Both the position numbers and the translations under genes were made by a program. Source: Dryomyza anilis (taxonomy: Eukaryota > Arthropoda > Insecta > Diptera > Dryomyzidae). From it: 64,000 bases of DNA. The notes under the pieces are model-generated. The model was not told the origin of the DNA, did no database searches, and was given only the letters and a program-made list of their open reading frames with translations. The stretch is from positions 97,027,700-97,091,699 of the forward strand of contig OX638130.1 in the NCBI GenBank assembly GCA_951804985.1, given 5' to 3'. Shown piece by piece: positions 45,640 through 58,589 of this stretch; the stretch's first letter is position 1; every line of letters begins with the position of its first letter.

Positions 45640-47665
45640 AAAATGATTCTCTTTTTAGTGATAAATTAAATTTTTATTGAAAAATTGAATTTTTTAATGA
45701 AAAATTTTATTCCCAATAAAAAGAATTTTGAAAAAGTTTATTCTTTTAAAATTCTTTTTATTGAAAAGTAAATTTTTCACTTGAAAATTCAATTTTTCAA
45801 TAAAAATTTCAAGTGAAAAATTTACTTTTGAGTCAAAAATTTAATTTTTAGTGAAAAATTTAATTTTAGTGAAAAAATTAATTTTTAGTGAAAATTCTAG
45901 TTCTTAGTGAAAAATTTAATTTACAGTGAAAAAATAAAGTTTTAGTGCAAAATTGAATTTTAAGTGAAAATTTAATTTTTTGTGCAATATTTTATTAAGT
46001 GTTAAAATAGAATTTTTAGTGAACACTTGAATTTTTAGTGAAAAATGGAATTTTTAGTGAAAAATGGAATTTTTAGTGAAAAATTGAATTTTTAGTGAAA
46101 AATTGAATTTTTAGTGAAAAATTGAATTTTTAGTGAAAAATTGAATTTTTAGTGAACACTTGAATTTTTAGTGAAAAATGGAATTTTTAGTGAAAAATGG
46201 AATTTTTAGTGAAAAATGGAATTTTTGGTGAAAAATTGAATTTTAGTGAAAAATTTAATTTTTAGTGAAAATTGTAGTTCTTAGTGAAAAATTTAATTTA
46301 CAGTGAAAAAATAAAGTTTTAGTGCAAAATTGAATTTTAAGTGAAAAATTTCTAGTGAAAATTTAATTTTTTGTGCAATATTTTATTAAGTGTTAAAATA
46401 GAATTTTTAGTGAACACTTGAATTTTTAGTGAAAAATTGAATTTTTAGTGAGAAATTCAATTTTTAGTGAAAAATTGAATTTTTTAGTGAAAAATTGAAT
46501 TTTTAGTGAAAAATTTAATTTTTAGTGAAAAATTGAATTTTTAGTGAAAAATTGAATTTTTAGTGAAAAATTGAATTTTTAGTGAAAAATTGAATTTTTA
46601 GTGAAAAATTGAATTTTTAGTGAAAAATTTAATTTTTAGTGAAAAATTTAATTTTTAGTGAAAAATTGAATTTTTAATGAAAAATTGAATTTTTAGTGAA
46701 AAATTGAATTTTTAGTGAAAAATTGAATTTTTAGTGAAAAATTGAATTTTTAGTGAAAAATTGAATTTTTAGTGAAAAATTGAATTTTTAGTGAAAAATT
46801 GAATTTTTAGTGAAAAATTCAATTTTTAGTGAGAAATTCAATTTTTAGTGAAAAATTGAATTTTTTAGTGAAAAATTGAATTTTTAGTGAAAAATTGAAT
46901 TTTTAGTGAAAAATTTAATTTTTAGTGAAAAATTGAATTTTTAGTGAAAAATTGAATTTTTAGTGAAAAATGTAATTTTTAGAGAAAATTTGAATTTTTA
47001 GTGAAAAATTGAATTTTTTTAGTGAAAAATTGAATTTTTAGTGAAAAATTGAATTTTTAGTGAAAAATTAAATTTATAGTGAAAAATTGAATTTTTAGTG
47101 AAAAATTGAATTTTTAGTAAAAAATTGAATTTTTAGTGAAAAATGGAATTTTTAGTGAAAAATTGAATTTTTAGTGAAAAATTGAATTGTTAGTGAAAAA
47201 TTGAATTTTTAGGGAAAATTTGAATTTTTAGTGAAAAATTGAATTTTTAGTGAAAAATTGAATTTTTAGTGAAAAATTGAATTCCTAGTGAAAAATTGAA
47301 TTTCTAGTGAAAAATTGAATTTCTTGTGAAAAATTGAATTTTTAGTGATAAATTGAATTTTTAATGGAAAATTGAATCTTTAGTGAAAAATTGAATTTTT
47401 AGTGGAAAATTGAATTTTTAGTGAAAAATTGAATTTTTAGTGAAAAATTGAATTATTAGTGAAAAATTTAATTTTAGTGAAATTTTGAAGTTTTAGTGGA
47501 AATTTAAATTTTTGGTGAACATTTTAATTTGTAATGATAAATTTAAATTTTAGTTAATAATTGATTTTCTAGTCAAAAAAATATAATTTTAAATTAAAAA
47601 TTTAAATGTTAATGAAAAATTGATTTTTAATTAAAAATTGCATTTTTAGTTAAATTTTAAATAAT
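45640..47665 (+). repeat. 19-bp minisatellite array III
   Basis: Same family as arrays I and II. The 5' edge contains nested inverted segments (45715-45825). A block with AAGTGTTAAAATAGAATTTT and TTAGTGAACACTTGAATTTT appears near 46002 and 46389, showing an internal duplication. The centre (46500-46820) is nearly perfect 19-mers. Confidence 0.95.
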
Positions 47666-47933
47666 GTTTTACGAACAACGTCTAAAGAAAATTAACAAAC
47701 TGCGGGTACTTTTAAAAGAATTATCTTAAACCTACCGCATATTCCTTGAAGTTTTCTAATTTTATCATTGAAAATCAACAATTATCCCGCATCGCAGCAA
47801 AACTAGCAGTTGTCATGAAAAAGTGCTGCAATTCCTTGCTGAGTGATTGCCAGATTTCTGCAGATAATCTGCGCTGATAGCACAATTTTATTGATGTGCA
47901 GGTGACTTTGAAAATCGGCTTGTGTCAAATTTA

Positions 47934-48218
47934 ATGAGTGTGACCTTCACAGTCGAAGCGCCTATGCCAATGGGCTGGGCCTCCCGCAAAGCCAGACAGG
48001 CCAGGCGTCCGCAGGACTTTGAGACAAACTCTGTTCAAATTTCAAATTCGAAAAAAAAGGAAAAACTCAGCACGTTGCTGCTGACTGCATGTACCTGTGT
48101 GGCTTGTACAACACTGATTAGTAACATTTATCCTGTGGATTTGGAAAAGTATTTGCAGCGACTTAGTGTCGGACAACTGCTGGGCCAAAGAATACAACAA
48201 AACATTGGCATAGAATAG
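47934..48218 (+). CDS. Hypothetical open frame, 94 aa
   Basis: From ATG 47934. A basic segment (RKARQARRPQD) is followed by a hydrophobic stretch (LSTLLLTACTCVACTTLIS) and a C-terminal helix-like tail (EKYLQRLSVGQLLGQRIQQN). Local GC is higher than in the flanking AT arrays. It could encode a small single-pass membrane protein or be one exon, but no family is recognised and no supporting splice or poly(A) signals stand out. Confidence 0.22.
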   Translation: MSVTFTVEAPMPMGWASRKARQARRPQDFETNSVQISNSKKKEKLSTLLLTACTCVACTTLISNIYPVDLEKYLQRLSVGQLLGQRIQQNIGIE

Positions 48219-51200
48219 CCAGGGTGTGGAAATCCTAACGTCGTGACTATCAATTATTTTATTTTATTATAATTATTGTGTTTTTGTACCTTTGACACCT
48301 ACTGCTGTTGCATTTGTTGTCGAGGTTGTGTTGTTCAGAGTGCTAACCAATGCGAATTGCAGTTGAGCAAAAAATACGAAAAATAAAAACTAAAAATACT
48401 AAAATTACTTTCCACGCCATAATCCTGCCACAAACAAATATATTTTTCGCGTTTTTTCACGTTTTGTTTTTTTTTTTTTCCCAGCATCGCGTATAAATAA
48501 TGAGTCCTGCTAGAATAATAAACGAAGCATATTTTTCTTTGAAATTAAAATTTTTATTGCCCTCGACATTTTTACGCAAATTTTGCACGTTTCGTTCAAA
48601 TAAATAATTTCTCTATGATGCTTTTATTTTGCATAAAATATTTTTATTCTCTTATCGCATGCGGAATAACAAGATACGTACTCAAATTGGAGGCACTGCG
48701 AAATAATTCCCCAATGAAATAACACTCAATTATAAAATGAAGTTAATTCCCACTATTTTTGAATTATGTTAAATCCTATTGGTTCTAAACCAGTGACTGA
48801 AATCGTAACTGTGCCCGTAATAAATATCCACTTGAAATCGTAGCATTTTTAAAAGCGAAACCTTAATCAAAGCCGTGGTCAAAACAGCTGTACAAAAATC
48901 CGAAATTACCCATATTCAAATCTAATATAATCCATTTCGGATTTATTTCAGTTTTAAAACGATGAAAAACAAACCGTTTAAATAAATTTTACTCAAACAA
49001 ATTTTTAAGTTTAGATTTTATAGTTAAATCCAACCATAAAGTTAAAAAATGATAAATTCTACGAACATTATGTAACTTTTAAGCAGAATATCGCCAACAA
49101 TACTTATATGATGTTATCAGTAAAAAATTATATAATTGGACCCATGGACCATCCATGCCGATATGAGCTGGGCTTAGTTAGAGAGAGATGTCAATTTTTT
49201 CTACTTTTTAAACTTCAAGGATTTTAGAATGATATTAATATATATTTTGAGCCTATTCCGATCCAAAAAAAAATTATTTAGATGAATTTAGTGTGGATTT
49301 TGCATAGGTGGTTGTTTATAATTTAGAATTTTTTTTTAGATTTATTTTATATATTTATCTATTAAAATTAATCCTGTTTATTTAACAAGTTATTGAAAAT
49401 ATGGACATAAATTAACAGTAATAGGAAAATCGAATGCGTAAGTAGAAACCGATATACCGAAACCGTTTCATTATAAAACTTAAACCCAAAACAGAGCGAT
49501 GAACCAATGTATAATAAAATCGTTACAATAGTACCAGGAAAACTGTGTAGTGGCTCTTAAACTGTAAAGTGACTGCAAAACTGTGTAGTGTCAGTAAAAC
49601 CGTGTAGGTTCTAAAGTAGTTTGGAGTGTATGCTATATATTGCATATATACCAACCCAGAGGGGAATTGATTATATAATTCGTATATCTAATTATGGTTT
49701 AGAGTTATATCATTGTGAACAATTTGGGTATTATTTCGTTAATTTTATTAATTTTTGGAGTTCTTTTTTTTAATTTTTTTTTTTTGTTCGTTGGGTATTA
49801 TGTTATTATTAATTTTTATTTAGGGTGCTATTTTTTTATATTATTTAATTTTTATTGGGGAAAATTTTCCGGGATTATTTCATTAGGTGCCATTTTTCAG
49901 TGCTAAAATGCGCAAAAAAAGTAATAATAAAAAAAGGATCCAACTAACGGGCACAAACTGCAACACTGTGTGGCTGGCACGTGTTTTTGTTGTTATTTTT
50001 TGCCGTTAATACCGCTGTATAACAATAATAATAATAATAGCAGTAAAAACAACAACAAAACTACAAAAAAATTATAACTGTTTTTATTGCATTCGCGTGC
50101 GAACGTTTTTAAACTGTTATTTATGACGCATTCGTCCTTTTTTTATCACGACTTATATTCTGATTACTTAAATTTTTTCACTGTTTTTTTTTTCCTTTTT
50201 TTGTTGTTCTTGTAACATTGTCTCATTTTTGCTCTAAGCTAAAGCAATAAAATTTATTCATTTGTATTTTATACTCGTAATCATAAAATTCTGCTTTCTT
50301 TTGTATTATTTTTTTATTATCATTTTTTTTTTTATATATTTTCAGTTATATTTTTACTACAATATGAAGTTTTACCTGTGTGCCATGCGACCAAAAAAAA
50401 AAACACGTAACGACGACGAAGCGCGTCACTGTCATATTTTCATCGACTACCGTCTTTTACGTCCAACCATGGTACCCACACCATGGTATCACACATCGTC
50501 CCCGTCGCGACGCGTCGGTTCAAATCCGCTGCATATTCACGCGCGTCCATATTTGTTTGAATACGTGATTCTCTGTAATGTCGTGGGATTAAATTGAGCA
50601 AATATGTGCCTTCTCAAAGATGGTTGGTCTGCGTCGTCGTCGTCGTCCCGCGCACCGTAATCTAAAAGGTCCTAAGATAACACCCAACATTGAAGAAAAC
50701 AAATCGAGAAACCTGCAGTATTTGTTTAAAACTAATTTCGGAAAATTGGAAAATTTGCTGCATGCAGTATTTGCTGTGGCAATGCGCGAGGTGTCAAAAA
50801 CAAATATCATATAATATCAATTTCCTAAATACTTTCAACAAACTATACTTGTAGCACTAGTTGACGGTAAGTACCAAAAAAAAAATAAAATTTAAAATGG
50901 TTTTCCCATCGGTGCGTATACAAATAATAGAAGATATACTAAATACACACGTATAAAATTGCTGAAAACTGAGAAAACATCATGTCAGTTTTATTTGAGT
51001 TACATTTTAAAATGTTATTATTTTATTATAACAATCTGCCAGATTTGTGTTGACTTTTCATTTGAATTTTAATCATAATTTATAATGGTTTTGCTTTTTA
51101 CAACAATTTGAAGACATTTAGTTGAGTTCATATAAAACGTTTTTTAAATTTACTTCCCATACAATCTTTTTCTTTGAAATCGCTTTATTCCTGTCTTTTG

Positions 51201-51225
51201 GACGCAAGGGCTTTCTAGTCAAAGT
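48219..51225. other. Unassigned AT-rich DNA
   Basis: AAACTGTGTAGTG-type phrases recur three times at 49540-49610. T-runs occur at 49765-49785 and 50320-50335, (AAT)n at 50026-50040, and (CGT)5 at about 50633-50646 next to a GC-richer patch (50440-50560). Small open frames here are not convincing. Confidence 0.4.
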
Positions 51226-51231
51226 CGTGAT

Positions 51232-51345
51232 TGGATCGCGAACTGATCATTGTAATTTTACCGTGTCATAATCCGACCAGTTATATTATAAACATGATCG
51301 GGCCATGCTCATATCTTTCCTAATAGGGCTATTATCCATTCTAAA
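51232..51345. repeat. Dispersed repeat (GAACTGATCAT family), copy 1
   Basis: GAACTGATCATTGTAATTTT, CCAGTTATATTATAAACATG and TCCTAATAGGGCTATT have counterparts in the same order at 52150-52235. A weaker inverse match occurs near 28440-28490. Diverged and non-coding. Confidence 0.4.
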
Positions 51346-52149
51346 TTATGTTAGGGTCCTGATAGCAAATTGATCGCTCAAAAATGTTATTTGCCTCCAA
51401 AAATATACCAATAAACGACTTTGCTTTAGAAGCGCATAATTTAGTTGTTATAGTCGACGTTTTAAAAGTTATGTTAATTCTTGTGAAAGTACATAATAAA
51501 AGTACAGAATAAATAATCTTTTCTGATGATGAAGTTTGTAGCATAACTAAATATGCAACCATTGCCATCATCACATCATTTTCACTATGACCAATAGAGG
51601 TTGATCATGCTCTATATGTGTTTCTTATGACATGAGCCATATATGAATGATATGTGCGCCAACTAAACATTCTAATACAAAACGAATACGCTATTGTAAA
51701 CGAATGCACACACCACTCGAATACACACACAACGCGCTGTAAGCGATTACACACAACTCCGACGCGTCGCGGCAACAGTTGTTGCCAGAAAATGCGATTG
51801 CTAACATGAAGATGTGTACGCTAGCAAACATTTAATTGTATTGATGTAACTTGTTGGTTATATTTACGATTTTTATGCTATGTTTTCAGAATATGTTTAG
51901 AATTTTCATCTTCCATACAAGTCCTACGTGTATTGTTCGTTTGTATATCAGTTCTTCTTAGGTGTTCTCGAAATCGGCAGTATTAAGTGAACAATCTAGT
52001 TAGTATTCGAATGTTTTTCTTTATTATCTTAATGTATTCTATAAATATTTTGAAGTTATAGGTCTTAATTAATGTATTTGATTGTCATAGTGACTAGCCC
52101 CTATCACAGTTTGTCTCTGACATTTCCTAGTAGAAATTGTAAATAGGGA

Positions 52150-52240
52150 ACTGATCATAGAATTTTTTCCGATCAGTTACATGACGAACATGATCTGGAC
52201 ATGAACATGTCTACCCTAATAGGGTATATTTCTACTACGG
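52150..52240. repeat. Dispersed repeat (GAACTGATCAT family), copy 2
   Basis: GAACTGATCATAGAATTTTT, CAGTTACATGACGAACATGA and CCCTAATAGGGTATATT match copy 1. Confidence 0.4.
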
Positions 52241-52924
52241 TTAAGAGTTTCTTCTCGAAACATATTTTTTTTATAACTATGTAGATAGAATATTTAGTTT
52301 TGAAAATATTTCATAATTTTTGATCCTTTTCATCTTGCATAGTATTTTTCGTCCCATTCTATTTAGGGCGCATGCGAGTTTGTCTATATTTAAAGACTTA
52401 ACTAAATTTGTCGGTAATTTGAATGAATAACAAATTACACTAGACAACAAATGGAGGCATTTTGTATTTATCCACGATCTTAGTGAGATTTTCCAAAGGA
52501 CTTTAAGATTCTAACCACGACCTCAAACTCATTTTTTTTGTAGTTATTACTTAATAAGAGTATATAGCAATTCTCGTGTTTTTTACCTATTTTGGTCTTA
52601 AACTTTTTACAGATTTAAGTTTTTAATCTTATTTCTTTTGTAGTCCATTGAGAATACTTCAGCAAATATTTTGAAGTAAACCACATAAAATTCAGATTGA
52701 TCTGATCAAAGTTATGACCAGTCAAACACAAAAAGCAATATAATTTGTTTGTCCTTCAATTATTCATAGAAATTTCAACAAAACCTTAAACCAATAGAAT
52801 TCAGCTTTGCATGAATGTAATACTTTCCATGGGTTTTCCTCAGTATCCTATCAGATCACCTACTAAATTTTCACACTTTAAAAATTACATACAATTTTTT
52901 CCTGCTTAAGTTAATATCGAACAA

Positions 52925-53588
52925 AAAACCAGTTGGGAAGGTTAAGTAGATCACATGGGAAATTTTAAAGTAGGTGTTATTATGATAGTTAGGATTATCA
53001 AAATTATAGTCGGTCTAAGCCGACTATAAATACCCTACACATATGTGTGGTTACCATTCAAAGTGGTATATAGGTCACCAGGGTATACGAATCCTGAGAA
53101 GAACTACAAACTTTCCATCCCTGAAGAATTTTCTTTCATTTCATATTTACAATTCATTTACATTTCATATTTGGGTAGGTGTACCGAATTTCTTTTTTTT
53201 GGGAACCACAAGTCGTTTCGTGGGTAAACATTATTTTCATGTATTTGAGCATAATGTCAATATATATTTGACCAAAAAAGTTTACCTAAGCACGTATAAA
53301 GTAAAATTGATTTGTAAATGTAAATTTTATATGAGGTATTTGAACATAAGTGGTCGGTTCTCAGACAGCTTAGATATATAAGTAATCTAAATCTAAAGTT
53401 TCATTGCTCTAGCTCTTCAACTTTTTCTGTAATCGTGATTTCAGCAGACAGACAGAAGGACAGACAGACAGATGGACATCGCTAAATCGACTCAGGAGGT
53501 CATGCTGATACCGGAGATGCTTTTTTCAGGGTCTTACAAACGGCGTACCAAACTGAATATACCCTTTCACTCTTAGTGTAGGGTATAA
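52925..53588 (-). mobile_element. DINE-1/INE-1-like element, copy 3
   Basis: Nearly collinear with 9608-10328: CCAGTTGGGAAGGTTA, CATATGTGTGGTTACCATTC, GTGTACCGAATTTC and ACTGAATATACCCTTTCACT, ending AGTGTAGGGTATAAAA. Differences include an inserted AAGTA near the start and loss of the GATCAAGAATATATATAC block near the end. Confidence 0.6.
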
Positions 53589-53595
53589 AAAGGTA

Positions 53596-53656
53596 GGTAC
53601 CAGCGCACTTTTCGCTCGTAGTACAACGCACTAACCAGACGAGCTACCAACGCTAC
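53596..53656 (-). mobile_element. SINE head fragment, alternative tRNA-like type
   Basis: The minus strand reads GTAGCGTTGGTAGCTCGTCT, GGTTAGTGCGTTGTACTACG and AGCGAAAAGTGCGCTGG. Only the head is present, directly after the DINE-like copy 3 terminus. Confidence 0.65.
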
Positions 53657-53690
53657 TATATATAAGATATATATTTTTATTTAATAATTG

Positions 53691-54001
53691 TAGCCGCGGT
53701 AGCTCAGTGGTTAGTGCGTTGGACTGCGAGCCGAAAGGTCCCCGGTTTAAGCCTGGACTGGGGCTAACAACATCTTTTCATAGAAACATTTTTCTATACC
53801 GCGCTACCTCTCGGCAGTAAATGGCAAACCTCCGAGAATAAAAACATTGCCTATGAAAAGCACTCACCCGCCGTTCGGAGTCGGCAATAAACTGTAGGTC
53901 CCACCACTTTGAGTTCAAATATAACATGCACAGCTCAAATGGTGAGAGAGCTCGGCCTAAGTTCTCATAGAACTGTAGTGCCAAACTATTATTATTATTA
54001 T
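53691..54001 (+). mobile_element. tRNA-derived SINE, full length
   Basis: It begins TAGCCGCGGTAGCTCAGTGG (A box), with GGTTTAAGCCTGGACTGGGG as the B-box region. The body has CCGCGCTACCTCTCGGCAGT and CACCCGCCGTTCGGAGTCGG. It ends AACTATTATTATTATTATGA. Best-preserved copy of the family in the window and a good reference for it. Confidence 0.92.
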
Positions 54002-54351
54002 GAAAATCATAGATGTTATGCAATACATTATAGATAATAAAATGTTTTGCATCCGAATTTCATATGGTTTATTTCAAAATATTATCTGAAGTATTTTTAA
54101 TGGAATACTAAAGAAATGTGATCAAAAAATCAAATCGGTAAAAAGTTAAAGATCAAAATATATAGACAAATACGAGCATTGTCATATATTTGTATTACGT
54201 AACAACTGAAAAACTTGAGGCAATCTTAAAAACTGAGTACGAGGTAGTGATTAGAATCTTGACGTCCATCGGAAAATCATACTTAGATCGCGGATATTTT
54301 TTTTGTTGCGCTGTGTTATTAACTTTACAAATTACCGAATAGCGATCTCTT

Positions 54352-54644
54352 CTAGCATCGGTAGCTCAAGGTTAGTGCGTTGGATTGCGAGCCGAAAGGT
54401 CCCAGGTTCAAGCCTGTACTGGATCTAAGAACATTTTTTTCTATACCTCGCCACCTCTCGGCAGTAAATGGCAAACCTACGAGAGTAAAACATTGCCTTT
54501 AAAAAGCTCACAAAAGCTTCGGATTCGGCATTAAACTGTAGGTCCCACCACTTTGAGTACAAATATAACACGCACAACTTAAAATGGTGAGAGAGCTCGG
54601 CCTAAATTCTAACAGGACTGTATCGCCAAACTATTATTATTATT
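54352..54644 (+). mobile_element. tRNA-derived SINE with 7-bp target duplication
   Basis: Head CATCGGTAGCTCAAGGTTAG and B box AGGTTCAAGCCTGTACTGG are followed by the body and an (ATT)n tail. ATCTCTT is duplicated at 54345-54351 and 54645-54651. A short deletion affects the part after the head compared with 53691-54001. Confidence 0.9.
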
Positions 54645-54651
54645 ATCTCTT

Positions 54652-57600
54652 GAAGACAGTCTTCTATTATATAATTTAGACTTCTATTATATATTTTTTC
54701 AGAGTGCCTTTTTGTCTCAATTTGATGTCGGCTAAGTGAGACAACTTTAAGCAAATGAAAATTTTGTAAAAAAATTACATAAAATCACATAAAATCTAAT
54801 TCTTTAAAAACAAAATATTGTTTTTTATGATAATTTTGTATTTTGAAGATAAACAAAATAGCAGATACAAATTTCGGTTAGAAAAGTTGAGGTTAATAAA
54901 AAAAAATGTGTAATAAAATATTTTTTTTTATTTTGATGAGAGAAAATTCTCCTAGTGCACCACATAAAATGACAATATTAAAATTTTACTAGAAACTATT
55001 ATCGATTATCTGTAAAATGGATGTAATTTTTTTTTTGCACTGTGCAATAAATTGTAGAAATTTGAATTAAATATACGGTTGTATGAATTTTTCAAAAGAA
55101 AAATTTGAAAACACCCTGTATATCATTGGGTGTACCAATTAGACCTTAACTCTAGAACAATTTTTGTCATGAAATGAACCAAGTAATCAGTCCTTAAAAT
55201 ATTTGCACCCCAAAGAGGACCACACTGTATATGTTTTTTTAAATAAATTTTATAAATTGTAAAGAATTCATAAGAGAAATTAAGAAGAGAAAATATATCG
55301 TTATTGCAGCAGTAAGATTTATCAAATATAATTTTTTCCAAAATAGATTTTATTGCATTTTCTGCCATATACCCTTACCAAACTTTTAGTTTAATATTTC
55401 AAATATCAAATATTATTCGAATTTTTAGTCTTCTGATAATAAATTGAGGTTCTACAATTACTAAAATACTTTTAAACATTATATTTTGGTGTGCTGTAGT
55501 AAATCGGAAAATTTAATGGCAAATTAACAAAAATCTCAATTTTACAATAGGCCGCGTTATGGAGGGTCAAATTTTGTTTATGATACTAGAACCATAAAAT
55601 ATACAACATAATCCCGTCATACATCTACAAATGATGGCAATAAAAATAAAGTGACATTTTATGTATGACCCGATGACACGCATTAACGAAACTATAGAAA
55701 GACAGATGACAAGTGAGGCATTTATATGTTTGAGTAAAAATGAAAAAAAAAAATTTTGGAAAAAATTTCAATGCTCATTTATGCACGTAAAATAAAAAAA
55801 ATGCTATGTAGTTGTATTGTTTTTTTTTTGTTTGCTGAAATAAAACAAATAACACCATAGCCAATTAATCAAAATTTCTAAATTTGAAGAGTTACACAAA
55901 ATGTATTCAATGGAGTTAAATTTGAACCGCAATCCCACGCGCCACCTCTCACATTAAATGGTATTTTTTTGGGGTTTTTGTTTAAGAGCTGTGTACACAA
56001 GACAGATTGTTGCGTTATTGTCATGCGCATCATCAACACGATCTAACAATTTAAAGTCAAAAATCTTAAAACAATTAAATTGTAGAAAAAGTAAAGAAGA
56101 AACAAAAACGAATCAATCAATTAGGTTACCCTCAGAGTTGCGATTTTGAATACATTACAAAATACAAATGAATATTTACAGTAGGTATAATGTAGATTTA
56201 GAAAAAAGTAAGCATAAAAATCATAATGATAAGGGCTATATGTGCTTAAACAAAAAACCATTTCTTTATCTTTTTCCACTAATTGCAGTTGGTAAATATA
56301 TCACAAGATTTTGCTTGATATATCACGATAGTTTTAACATATATACTGATAAATTTTGAATGTTAATTTTAGCAAATAACAAAATTCTCTTTATTTTCGA
56401 TAAATATATCCTATAACAATTTATCTACTGATAAATACAACAATGCTATTGTTACCATCACAGCACTTACACATATATCACAGCACATATATCACAGTAT
56501 TGAAACAGAATTCATGGAAAATTTTAAATAAAACATACAATAACTGATTTCAAGTAACTGATTAGTTGACAAATTAAGCGCAGGAGTCTCCAGACTCCGT
56601 GTTTTATATTGCGATCACTGTGTCACTTGAGCTCCATTGTGTGATGCCCGCGCGACAATATTAAATGTTTCTTCTGAAATATATATCGATCGATCAGAGA
56701 TCATGCTTTATAGCTATTCTCTTTTGGACACTCAGTTACAAAGGGACAGTGAACTTGTTTCTTTCTTTTTTTTGTTTGGTATTTTCAATCAATTTCAAGT
56801 ATCGTTTATTTTTATAGCTCTTATTGATTTATAATTTTTAAATAGTTTCGTTTTAAAAATGCTGCGCGAGGTGTTGAGTGTCAACAGCCGAAGCAATGTG
56901 ATGGCTCTAATCGGGTTTTTTTTTTTCGTAAAGTGGTAATAAAAGTTTACAATATAAACGGAAAAACGCATAAAACTTGAATTAGAAAAATGAAAAAAAT
57001 CTATTTTAAGAAGCATATCAAATTTTATGTTGCTATAAAAGCGCACAACTGTAAAAATTATGAATTTATGGTCAATAGTGACGCCACAAGCATTAAAATA
57101 CATTTTTTTTTAGTACATTTTAATGTTTTCCATATTTGGCAGCACAACAAAAGATATATAAAATTTAAACAAAAATCTATTTTCAATAGAATTTGTCGGC
57201 ATAAAAATCAAATTTCAATAGACTGTAAAAAAAAAAACAAAATTGTAAATATTTGTAATAAAATTATGACACATTTTTCTAACACTTGCTATAATGCAAC
57301 AGTCGTCGTATTAATATTTTGGACTACTTCGAAGGTTTCCTGCGGTGCAACAAATAAATGTCCTTTCTGCTCGTTTACTTCCTCTTGAGTCCGGTCGGCC
57401 GGTCGTACCTCGTGTGTGTTCCGCGCATTAATTTTATGTTGAAAAATTACAAATTTTTGTCACAATTGACATTGGGTATAGCATTACAAATGCAAACAAC
57501 TCGATAGCGAGTGCGTGTGTGAGGTCCTGCACTAATCCTGACACTTTGTAGAAAACACATCGAACATGACAGATGACGCATTTTTTTTTTTTTGGTTCGT

Positions 57601-58247
57601 TCTAACTTGTTGATATTTCACTGAGATTGCGTGAGTGCATGTGATTTATACGTTTATCAGTTCTTTTCCGGACACACACACAAAATATTTACAAAATATT
57701 TTAAATTATACAGTTTTATTTTCGGGGGGGTTTTACACGTTCTCTAGATTTTGGTCAATATCTCGAGAGTAACTTGTATGCGGTTCTTTGCCGTGTTAAT
57801 TGAAGTAATTCGTAGAAACTCACTCACGACTTTTTTGTTCACGATTTGTTTACATTGAAAATGCTAATGTGACATACACTAAATATGTTGCTCTACAGAA
57901 AGAAAGACAGCCAGCCAGCTAGACTATATTTCATGGAAATGATTTTGTTTTATTTATTTAACAAGTGGCACCTGTGCTACTGGTTTTTGTCACCCAAACT
58001 ATTGTTCGACTGCGACTCTTTGCCTACGACAAATCAGGTCACTAATCTGATTTTTGTTGGATAATTTATTAAGTTACTTTGCGAGAATTTTGTTTGGTGT
58101 CAACTTGATCTGTGTGACAAATGGTTTATATTAATAAAAAAAATGCATATAAAGATCTAATAACTATTTCTTACCTATATTAGTTAGACCATTAGCGCAT
58201 ATTATTTTAGTATTTAAGAAGTTATAAACTAAATGAAAAATATTATT
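54652..58247. other. Unassigned AT-rich DNA
   Basis: No exon, array or transposon end is recognised in 3.6 kb. Small Asn/Lys/Ile-rich frames (for example 56990-57388) reflect AT-richness. A G7 run occurs at about 57725-57731, and GTGTGCGTGTGTG-type strings near 57505. The patch 57300-57560 is a little richer in GC. Confidence 0.4.
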
Positions 58248-58512
58248 GTAATTTTCGTTGTAGAACGAAAATTCACCAAATACATTTTTGTGAAAAACTT
58301 AAATTTCGAGTTTGTTGATTAATATTATAAAAAGGAATTGATGCATTTTTAAAGTTTTAATATCAATTAATAGATTTACATTTTCTTATCATGTGGTAAA
58401 AAGAATTGAGATCATTGATTAAAAATTGACAGATATATAAAGATTTTTGTAAATGAATATTTGGCATTTTAAAAATGTATTTGGTGCCTTTTCGTTCTAA
58501 AACGACGATATG
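58248..58512. repeat. Inverted repeat pair, about 40-bp arms
   Basis: TAGAACGAAAATTCACCAAA at about 58261 is matched inversely by TTTGGTGCCTTTTCGTTCTA at about 58480-58499. Similarity extends outward (CGTTG/CGACG). The 180-base loop is AT-rich. Possibly a decayed MITE. Confidence 0.5.
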
Positions 58513-58589
58513 TACTTTTTAAAATATGCTCTTTCAATAAAATTCAATTCTCGTTTTATATATATCAAATGCATATGAGCATTTCCCGA

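Noticed and set aside
49715..49906. Hydrophobic 63-codon frame resembling a mitochondrial insertion
   Set aside because: The Phe/Ile/Leu richness comes from T-runs. No recognisable mitochondrial gene order or protein motif.
53691..53765. tRNA genes at SINE heads (also 25811, 32466, 32900, 54352)
   Set aside because: A and B boxes are present but the cloverleaf is incomplete, and each is followed by a shared body, tail and often a target duplication. These are SINEs.
56990..57388. 132-codon Lys/Asn-rich frame
   Set aside because: AT-rich composition explains it. No domain, poor start context and no flanking gene signals.
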